Positions 4,995-9,464 of a DNA stretch of 9,464 nt are shown piece after piece. This stretch comes from Candidatus Parcubacteria bacterium. GTDB lineage: Bacteria > Patescibacteriota > Minisyncoccia > Phycocordibacterales > UBA1006. Numbering within the stretch: the first letter of the stretch is position 1; each line of letters opens with the position of its first letter. The translations under genes were made by a program, and so were the position numbers. The stretch spans positions 1 to 9,464 of the forward strand of contig JALVJP010000088.1 of the NCBI GenBank assembly GCA_027028225.1, written 5' to 3'. The notes below the pieces were generated by a model. The model was not told the origin of the DNA. It saw only the letters and a list, made by a program, of their open reading frames with translations, and did not search any database.

Positions 4995-6287
4995 ATGTTA
5001 GATATTAAGTTTATTCGTGCGAATCGTGCACTTGTAAAAGATGCAGCGAGGAAGAAGAAGATTTCTGTAGATGTTGATAAACTCATCACCCTCGATGATG
5101 AACGACTTTCACTCCTCCGTGAAATTGAAGCGATTCGTGCGGAACAGAATACGCAGTCTCAAAAAATTCAGGAGCTTCCTGCGGAAGAGCGTGAACAGGC
5201 AATTATTGCAATGCGTATCCTCAAAGAGAGCATTAAAGAGAAAGAAGAGCGCTACCGTCGTGTAGTGAAAAAGTGGCAAGATCTTATGTGGCAAATTCCT
5301 AATATCCCAGATGTGACTGTTCCAGAAGGGGAGTCTGATAAGGATAATGTGAGTGTAAAAGAGTGGGGAGAGATTCCCCAATTCAATTTTCAGCCAAAAG
5401 ATCATATTGAGATTATGACTTCTCTCGATATGGTTGATCTCGAGCGTGGTGCAAAGGTGCATGGATTTCGTGGGTATTTTCTCAAGAATGATGGGGTGCG
5501 TCTTTCATTTGCGATATGGAACTACGCGCTCGATTTCTTTACTTCAAAAGGATTTAATCCGTTTATTGCGCCCGCAATTGTGAGAGAAGAGAATCTCTAC
5601 GGAACAGGACATCTTCCTAACGAAAGTGACGATGTGTATCGCACGCAGGATAACGATTACCTTGTGGGAACAGCAGAGGTACCTATGATGGCGTATCATT
5701 CTGGGGAAGTTTTAGAGAAACAGCAGTTTCCGCTTCGCTACCTCGCATTCACCCCTGCGTATCGTAGAGAGGCAGGGTCCCATGGAAAAGATACACGCGG
5801 ACTTATTCGTGTGCATGAGTTTTATAAATGGGAACAAGTTCTTCTCTGCGAGGCGTCTCATCAAAAATCTGAAGAATATCACGAGTGGCTTACAAGGAAT
5901 ACAGAGGAGTTTATCGAGAGTCTTAACATCCCTTATCGAAGGGTTGTAAATTGTGGGGGTGATCTTGGACAAGGGCAGGTGAAGAAGTATGACATTGAGC
6001 TTTGGGTTCCTGGAGAGGATACCTATCGTGAAATTGCCTCTGCATCTTACTTTCACGATTTTCAAACACGGCGTTTTAACATTCGTTATCGTGATGAAGA
6101 TGGAACACTAAAATTTGCTCACTCATTGAATAACACCGCAATCCCAACACCCCGTATTCTCGTATCACTTGTAGAGAACTACCAGCTTGAAGATGGAAGT
6201 GTTCGGATTCCGGAAGTTCTTCGCTCGTATATGGGAGAGAAGGAGAGGATAGAAAAGATGGGTGGTGCAAGAACTGTAGAGAAATAG
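4995..6287 (+). CDS. serS: Seryl-tRNA synthetase (class II)
   Basis: 430 residues, the normal bacterial length. It charges tRNA-Ser with serine using ATP; cytoplasmic homodimer. Residues 1-110 form the N-terminal arm, with a long charged helical hairpin (about 28-98) that in this family grips the long variable arm of tRNA-Ser. The linker IPNIPDVTVPEG (101-112) is typical. The catalytic domain shows the serine-binding TAEVP (226-230), motif 2 YRREAGSHGKDTRGLIRVHEF (256-276), KYDIELWVPGEDTYREI (331-347), DFQTRRFNIRY (355-365) and motif 3 with PRILVSLVENYQ...GSVRIPEVLRSYM (386-413). The usual LNGSG before motif 3 reads LNNTA (378-382); I recall similar sequences in Patescibacteria. The ATG has no Shine-Dalgarno and follows TATACT by 8 bases. 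A terminator follows the TAG stop, so the gene appears monocistronic. Confidence 0.97.
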   Translation: MLDIKFIRANRALVKDAARKKKISVDVDKLITLDDERLSLLREIEAIRAEQNTQSQKIQELPAEEREQAIIAMRILKESIKEKEERYRRVVKKWQDLMWQIPNIPDVTVPEGESDKDNVSVKEWGEIPQFNFQPKDHIEIMTSLDMVDLERGAKVHGFRGYFLKNDGVRLSFAIWNYALDFFTSKGFNPFIAPAIVREENLYGTGHLPNESDDVYRTQDNDYLVGTAEVPMMAYHSGEVLEKQQFPLRYLAFTPAYRREAGSHGKDTRGLIRVHEFYKWEQVLLCEASHQKSEEYHEWLTRNTEEFIESLNIPYRRVVNCGGDLGQGQVKKYDIELWVPGEDTYREIASASYFHDFQTRRFNIRYRDEDGTLKFAHSLNNTAIPTPRILVSLVENYQLEDGSVRIPEVLRSYMGEKERIEKMGGARTVEK

Positions 6288-6315
6288 AGGATGGTATTTA
6301 TATAAAAAGAAGAAA

Positions 6316-6357
6316 AAGGAACGAACACTTATGTATGTGTTCACCTCCTTATTTTTT
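6316..6357 (+). terminator. serS terminator
   Basis: The outer stem AAGGA/TCCTT (6316-6320 with 6346-6350) and inner stem GAACAC/GTGTTC (6323-6328 with 6337-6342) are separated by a small internal loop and capped by 8 bases. TATTTTTT follows (6350-6357). It is placed 28 bases after the serS stop. Confidence 0.75.
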
Positions 6358-6361
6358 CTAA

Positions 6362-6463
6362 ACAATAGAACATGTTAACATTGCAGCGACATATACTTTC
6401 TATCAAATGTGTTCATACACTGAAAAGTGTAAAGTTTATTGCTGCAATGTTAACATGTATTGT
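6362..6463. ncRNA. Large intergenic hairpin element, possible structured RNA or small inverted-repeat element
   Basis: An 18-bp perfect inverted repeat, ACATGTTAACATTGCAGC (6370-6387) with its complement at 6441-6458. A 6-bp ACAATA/TATTGT pairing (6362-6367 with 6458-6463) can replace the outermost base pair across a GAA bulge. In the 53-base centre, ACTTT/AAAGT (6395-6399 with 6431-6435) can enclose TACACT-GAAA-AGTGTA (6416-6431), sharing one base at the junction. The GAAA is a GNRA tetraloop only on the + strand. It lies between the serS terminator and the next promoter, so it is not the leader of the downstream gene. Whether it is transcribed is unknown; the RNA label is an inference and a MITE-like DNA element is the main alternative. 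Confidence 0.45.
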
Positions 6464-6501
6464 AGAACCCTTTTTGATTACTAATCATTTTTCTCTTCGT
6501 G

Positions 6502-6510
6502 TGGTATACT
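6502..6510 (+). promoter_or_regulatory. Extended -10 promoter of the 6517 surface-protein gene
   Basis: TGGTATACT, an extended -10 (TGn plus TATACT). The predicted transcript start seven bases after the hexamer is the A of the ATG at 6517, so the mRNA would be exactly leaderless. No good -35 is visible, as expected for extended -10 promoters. Confidence 0.6.
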
Positions 6511-6516
6511 CAACAT

Positions 6517-7557
6517 ATGAAGCGTATTTTTCTAATAGAGTTTTCCGTTTTTATACTATTCTTTTTCCTCTTAGGAGGTGCACTCCATGCAGATACACGC
6601 CCAACATTTACAACTGCGGGGGTTGTTCAGGTAGGACTTCACTCTGTAAAATTATTCGGTAATTTTGATTCACATGGAGTTTCTTCATTTGAGGAAAATC
6701 CCCCTGTCGTATGGTTTGAATATGGGGAGAATAGAGATCATCTTGATAAGAAAACATCAGAGAGTTTGCGTCCTGCTGGTAATTATCTTTTTACACAGTA
6801 TGTTCCAGGATTCACCATAGGGAAGAACTACTATATGAGGACAGCAATTCGTTTTAACGGATATATAGAGAGAGGAGTAATAGTTCCTTTTCAGTTGAGA
6901 AAAGATGTGAAGAATTATATTGGAGGGGATAAAATCTTGTCACATGATTCATACATTTCTGGATATTCCGTTGGAAGTCTCACTCGTACAAGTCAAAGAG
7001 AAGATAGAACTCGTATTGAATTTAATGATGATGGTTCTCGTAGAAAAGAGAGAGTGTCTTCTAGAAATATCTATTCTTTTGCTGATTTTTGGAAAGAATT
7101 GAAAGCATTTTTTATCGGACATGAAGAAGGTAATAAGAGAAAAGAAACGAGTATTCCAAAGGAGAATGGGAAAATTTTAACGGAAGAAAAAGATTCAGAA
7201 AATAAGAGAGTTCTTTCTGTGGGTAGTAATGAGGTAGTAAATTCTTCCTATGATACAAAATATCGTAAATACTATAATAACAATACAAATATAAAATCGC
7301 AAAAACTCTTAACTAATACTACAGGGGTAAAAGCACATTTCGTACCCATCCTCCCTTTTTTCCTCTTTCTCTTTGTTCTTACCATTTTCATTATACTCAT
7401 CTATCTTTTTCGAAAGAGGAGAAAATTTGCTCATCACGAGAGAATAGTATCTTCAACGAGGAGGAAAATACCTCTAGCTCGAGAAGAATTTTCACAGAGA
7501 AAGTTATACAGAATAGAACACGAACCAATTGAACAAGTGAGGAAACGTATGGAGTAG
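6517..7557 (+). CDS. Exported surface protein with fibronectin-III-like domain and C-terminal membrane anchor
   Basis: 346 residues. The signal peptide is MKRIFLIEFSVFILFFFLLG followed by GALHA, with likely type I cleavage after Ala25. Residues about 34-126 resemble a fibronectin-III/Ig-like beta sandwich: VQVGLHSVKLFGNF, then VVWFEYGENRDHL, then YYMRTAIRFNGYIERG. This VxLxGxxxxxG...VxFEYG pattern is, from memory, common in Patescibacteria surface proteins. Residues 130-275 are polar, rich in Lys, Ser, Asn and Glu, and probably a flexible stalk. One strong transmembrane helix (about 277-298) is followed by a basic tail of 48 residues (RKRRKF onward), which stays in the cytoplasm. Inferred topology: one exported domain on a stalk, anchored at the C-terminus. 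No sortase LPxTG is seen. The start at 6517 is chosen over GTG 6499 because the signal peptide begins there and TGGTATACT abuts it. It is convergent with the DUF167 gene, with only four bases between stop codons. Confidence 0.8.
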   Translation: MKRIFLIEFSVFILFFFLLGGALHADTRPTFTTAGVVQVGLHSVKLFGNFDSHGVSSFEENPPVVWFEYGENRDHLDKKTSESLRPAGNYLFTQYVPGFTIGKNYYMRTAIRFNGYIERGVIVPFQLRKDVKNYIGGDKILSHDSYISGYSVGSLTRTSQREDRTRIEFNDDGSRRKERVSSRNIYSFADFWKELKAFFIGHEEGNKRKETSIPKENGKILTEEKDSENKRVLSVGSNEVVNSSYDTKYRKYYNNNTNIKSQKLLTNTTGVKAHFVPILPFFLFLFVLTIFIILIYLFRKRRKFAHHERIVSSTRRKIPLAREEFSQRKLYRIEHEPIEQVRKRME

Positions 7558-7561
7558 AGAG

Positions 7562-7792
7562 TTATATTACAATTCCAATGAGTTTTTTTGGTTTTTTCTG
7601 CCCAGAAATAATTCGTACCGTCTTTTCTGATAAATTAAAGTGTTGTGCGACGAGTTTCTTCACACACGCATTTGCGAGTCCGCGCTCCGCAGGCTCTTTG
7701 CAATAGATTTCAAGGTAACCATTTTCTCTCTCCTGAATTTTTTCTCTCTTTGATTTCGGATGCACTACGATGTGAATGTATCTCTTCTCCAT
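7562..7792 (-). CDS. DUF167 (YggU family) protein
   Basis: 76 residues, within the usual size of this small conserved family, whose biochemical role is not established. Recognisable features: the opening strand IHIVVHPKSKREKI (the family's V.P.a.k..i pattern), YLEIYCKEPAERGLANACVKKLVA (about 27-50, the family's signature P..G.AN.al...la segment) and VRIISGQKKPKKLIGI (59-74, the G..sr.K.v.I segment). It has no signal peptide or membrane segment. The ATG (7790-7792) is preceded on its strand by an extended -10, TGTTAAAAT (7809-7801), leaving 8 bases to the start and no usual Shine-Dalgarno, although an AGAGAG lies in between. It is divergent from tRNA-Asn and convergent with the surface-protein gene, with no hairpin terminator at its 3' end. 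The family call is firm. Confidence 0.9.
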   Translation of the reverse strand: MEKRYIHIVVHPKSKREKIQERENGYLEIYCKEPAERGLANACVKKLVAQHFNLSEKTVRIISGQKKPKKLIGIVI

Positions 7793-7800
7793 TACTCTCT

Positions 7801-7809
7801 ATTTTAACA
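7801..7809 (-). promoter_or_regulatory. Extended -10 promoter of the DUF167 gene
   Basis: TGTTAAAAT on the - strand, 8 bases before the ATG. The predicted start at about 7794 gives a two-base leader. Confidence 0.5.
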
Positions 7810-7846
7810 ATATTACCCACTTTTTTCTATTGTATTTTTTCTCAAC

Positions 7847-7852
7847 TATGCT
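7847..7852 (+). promoter_or_regulatory. Possible -10 element of tRNA-Asn
   Basis: TATGCT, predicting a start about 11 bases before the mature tRNA. No convincing -35 is seen, so this is a weak assignment. Confidence 0.3.
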
Positions 7853-7869
7853 ACATTTCCTTTTGCTAA

Positions 7870-7941
7870 TCTCCGGTAGCTCAGTGGTAGAGCAGTCGGC
7901 TGTTAACCGATTGGTCGTAGGTTCGAATCCTACCCGGAGAG
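7870..7941 (+). tRNA. tRNA-Asn (anticodon GUU)
   Basis: A complete cloverleaf of 72 bases. The acceptor stem is TCTCCGG/CCGGAGA (7870-7876, 7934-7940) with discriminator G7941. The D stem is GCTC/GAGC (7879-7882, 7890-7893). The anticodon stem is GTCGG/CCGAT with one G-T pair, closing loop CTGTTAA with anticodon GTT at 7902-7904. The T stem is GTAGG/CCTAC around loop TTCGAAT. The 3' CCA is not encoded (CAG follows), so a CCA-adding enzyme is required. Asn decodes AAY codons, so this tRNA is a t6A substrate for the tsaC pathway, and its T-loop uridine is a TruB target. Confidence 0.97.
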
Positions 7942-7950
7942 CAGGAGAGG

Positions 7951-7981
7951 ATGTAATCAGTCAAATGGTTACATTTTTTTT
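7951..7981 (+). terminator. Intrinsic terminator after tRNA-Asn
   Basis: A 9-bp stem (7951-7959 with 7966-7974, one T-G wobble) closes a 6-base loop GTCAAA, followed by an eight-T run. It is the strongest U tract in the window and separates the tRNA from the ATPase gene. Confidence 0.85.
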
Positions 7982-7995
7982 GTTACTCTTTTATA

Positions 7996-8004
7996 TGCTA
8001 TACT
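7996..8004 (+). promoter_or_regulatory. Extended -10 promoter of the ATPase gene
   Basis: TGCTATACT, with the hexamer ending exactly seven bases before the A of the ATG at 8011, which predicts a leaderless transcript. This is the same geometry as upstream of 6517. Confidence 0.6.
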
Positions 8005-8010
8005 CATTTT

Positions 8011-9464
8011 ATGAATTCTCATAAATTTATTACTTCAATTGGGTATACTGATTATAGGAATAAAAAGACAAAATTTGGAATTAAGAACAAGGATCGTCTT
8101 CAGCACATCTATGTCATCGGAAAGACAGGAATGGGAAAATCGACTCTCTTAGAGAACATGGCGGCACAGGACATTCTCCATGGGGAAGGGATGTGTTTTA
8201 TTGATCCTCACGGTTCTGCAATCGAAACGCTTCTTGATTATATTCCGAGTGAGAGAGTAAATGATGTTCTCTACTTTGCTCCTTTTGATACAAAGTATCC
8301 AGTATCTTTTAATGTGCTCGAAAAAGTTCATCCCGACGAACGCCACCTTGTTGTATCAGGTCTGATGGCAACATTTGAGAAAATTTGGCCGGATACTTTC
8401 TCTGAGCGAATGAAGTATATTCTCTCAAATACACTCCTCGCACTCCTCGAGTTTCCTGGAGCAACGCTCCTTGGGGTGAATAGGATGCTCGCGGATAAAG
8501 AGTATAGAGATGCGGTCATTGAAAAAATTACAGACTCTTCAGTGAAAGCATTTTGGGTTGATGAGTTTAATAAGTGGGATCCACGCTACGCGAGAGAAGC
8601 GAGTGCTGCAATTCAGAACAAAATCGGGCAGTTTACCGCAAACCCACTCATACGAAACATTATTGGGCAGGAAGAGAGTTCATTCAATATTCGTGAGATA
8701 ATGGATGAGAAAAAAATTTTTCTCGTAAATCTCTCAAAAGGACAAATTGGAGAGTCGAATGCAAACCTCCTCGGAGGGATGCTTGTGACAAAGCTCACCC
8801 TTGCAGCGATGAGTCGTGCGAGTATATCTCCAACTCGTATGAAATCTACCCCGTCATTTTTTCTCTTTGTGGACGAGTTTCAGAACTTCGCAAATCGCTC
8901 TTTCGCTGATATTCTCTCTGAAGCGCGAAAGTATAAACTTGGACTTACCGTTGCTCATCAGTATATTGATCAGATGGAAGAAGAGGTTGCAGCAGCGGTG
9001 TTTGGTAATGTGGGGACGACAATTACATTTCGTGTAGGTGCATCTGACGCTGAAATTCTTGAGAAACAGTTTGCATCTGTGTTTACTGCGGAAGATATTG
9101 TAAACCTTGGACGTTTTCAAATCTACCTCAGTTTAATGATTGACGGAGTAGGGTCTCGTCCATTTTCCGCATCCACACTTCCTCCACTTCCGAAACCACC
9201 TGTGTCGCTTCGTAACGAAGTTATCGCAAATTCTCGTTATTGGTATTCAAAAAAGAGGGAAGAGGTGGAGGAACAGATTAAATCATGGTATCAAACTTCG
9301 TTCAGAAAAGTAGAGAAACGGAGTTTTTCTCCTAGTGATTTACACAAGGAAAATAGGAAGGAGATGGGGAGGAAAAATCGAACTAAAAATGATAAGAATG
9401 AAGTTCCTAAGTTAGGAGAGAAGAGAGAAAAACAGGAAAACAATGTGAGGAAAAAGAATAGGGG
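8011..9464 (+). CDS. VirD4/TraG-like (type IV coupling-protein family) ATPase, 3' end outside window
   Basis: 484 codons are open to the window edge with no stop. Walker A is VIGKTGMGKSTLL (GKTGMGKS at residues 37-44). IDPHGS (64-69) is the conserved post-Walker strand of HerA/VirD4 enzymes. Walker B with adjoining acid is FLFVDEFQNF (284-293), and the AHQY sensor motif is at 315-318. The segment TFRVGASDAEILEKQF (339-354) is typical of the TraM-recognition/TraG C-terminal region. Family role: hexameric ATPase that moves DNA, or protein-DNA substrates, through a membrane channel. Unlike classical VirD4, no N-terminal transmembrane segments precede Walker A, so it would be soluble or recruited by a partner. 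After residue 410 the sequence becomes a highly charged, Lys/Arg/Glu-rich tail, probably disordered. Relatives annotated as conjugative-transfer proteins are, from memory, common in Patescibacteria. The start is fixed by the TGCTATACT promoter and lack of upstream in-frame coding. The substrate is unknown. Confidence 0.88.
   Translation, partial: MNSHKFITSIGYTDYRNKKTKFGIKNKDRLQHIYVIGKTGMGKSTLLENMAAQDILHGEGMCFIDPHGSAIETLLDYIPSERVNDVLYFAPFDTKYPVSFNVLEKVHPDERHLVVSGLMATFEKIWPDTFSERMKYILSNTLLALLEFPGATLLGVNRMLADKEYRDAVIEKITDSSVKAFWVDEFNKWDPRYAREASAAIQNKIGQFTANPLIRNIIGQEESSFNIREIMDEKKIFLVNLSKGQIGESNANLLGGMLVTKLTLAAMSRASISPTRMKSTPSFFLFVDEFQNFANRSFADILSEARKYKLGLTVAHQYIDQMEEEVAAAVFGNVGTTITFRVGASDAEILEKQFASVFTAEDIVNLGRFQIYLSLMIDGVGSRPFSASTLPPLPKPPVSLRNEVIANSRYWYSKKREEVEEQIKSWYQTSFRKVEKRSFSPSDLHKENRKEMGRKNRTKNDKNEVPKLGEKREKQENNVRKKNR

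Noticed and set aside
6165..6365. A - strand frame over the serS end, preceded by AAGGAGGTG.
   Set aside because: The AAGGAGGTG is the complement of the serS terminator arm. The frame overlaps serS antisense and encodes an incoherent peptide.
4963..6492. CTAATCATTTTT occurring upstream of both serS (4963) and the 6517 gene (6481), as a shared upstream element.
   Set aside because: Its distance to the TATACT hexamer differs (18 versus 24 bases), and T-rich 12-mers are not surprising in this AT-rich sequence.
7870..8011. tRNA-Asn as an integrated-element attachment site next to the ATPase gene.
   Set aside because: No direct repeat of the tRNA 3' end and no integrase is visible in the window. 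The right side is cut off, so it remains only a possibility.
7776..8024. An 82-codon open frame on the + strand across the tRNA-Asn gene.
   Set aside because: It covers the whole tRNA and its terminator, and the protein has no coherent features. It is a chance frame.
1..9464. Absence of TGA among the nine complete stop codons, hinting at UGA recoding to Gly as in Gracilibacteria/SR1.
   Set aside because: All the genes, including the 484 visible codons of the ATPase, read through without any in-frame TGA and with intact motifs. A recoded genome would show internal TGA codons. The absence as stop is compatible with chance in nine genes.
1..9464. CRISPR arrays, insertion sequences, toxin-antitoxin or restriction systems.
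   Set aside because: No spaced direct repeats, transposase, or defence-protein motifs were found on either strand.

Overview
The window looks like chromosomal DNA of a reduced-genome bacterium of the Candidate Phyla Radiation (Patescibacteria, most likely Parcubacteria-like). I infer this from the protein family types, not from a search. TruB and SerS have the divergent forms I associate with that group. RNase J carries a long basic N-terminal tail. There are several small two-helix membrane proteins of unknown function, a surface protein with a fibronectin-III-like region, a VirD4/TraG-like ATPase and a tRNA-Asn with no encoded CCA. The base composition is AT-rich. All nine complete stop codons are TAA or TAG, and no gene needs UGA recoding, so the standard bacterial code fits.

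Layout. (1) 1-496: the 3' part of a TsaC/Sua5 gene (+), ending at a shared hairpin terminator. (2) 526-951 (-): a small putative lipoprotein behind a (CT)9 microsatellite that lies between promoter-like elements. (3) 1048-3079 (-): RNase J and its 16-bp GC-rich hairpin. (4) 3080-3393: a divergent intergenic region of 314 bp with several dyads and no convincing gene. (5) 3394-4507 (+): a two-gene overlap, a small membrane protein followed by TruB, with TruB served by a good Shine-Dalgarno sequence. (6) 4527-4946 (+): another two-helix membrane protein. (7) 4995-6287 (+): SerS and its terminator. (8) 6288-6516: an intergenic region dominated by a large imperfect hairpin whose centre has a GAAA tetraloop stem. 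(9) 6517-7557 (+): an exported, C-terminally anchored protein. (10) 7562-7792 (-): a DUF167/YggU protein. (11) 7870-7941 (+): tRNA-Asn(GUU) and a strong terminator. (12) 8011-9464 (+): a VirD4/TraG-like ATPase that runs off the window.

How the genes relate. Most are translation and RNA-processing housekeeping genes: tRNA t6A synthesis, pseudouridine at tRNA position 55, serine charging, tRNA-Asn and RNA decay. They are interleaved with envelope proteins and one DNA-motor ATPase. The most striking pattern is transcriptional. Nearly every gene that starts a transcript has a -10-like hexamer (TATACT, TAAAAT, TACAAT, TATTAT) only 6 to 11 bases before its ATG and no Shine-Dalgarno sequence, which predicts leaderless or near-leaderless mRNAs. 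The only clear Shine-Dalgarno serves the internal, overlapping gene truB. No insertion sequence, CRISPR array or obvious defence system is visible.
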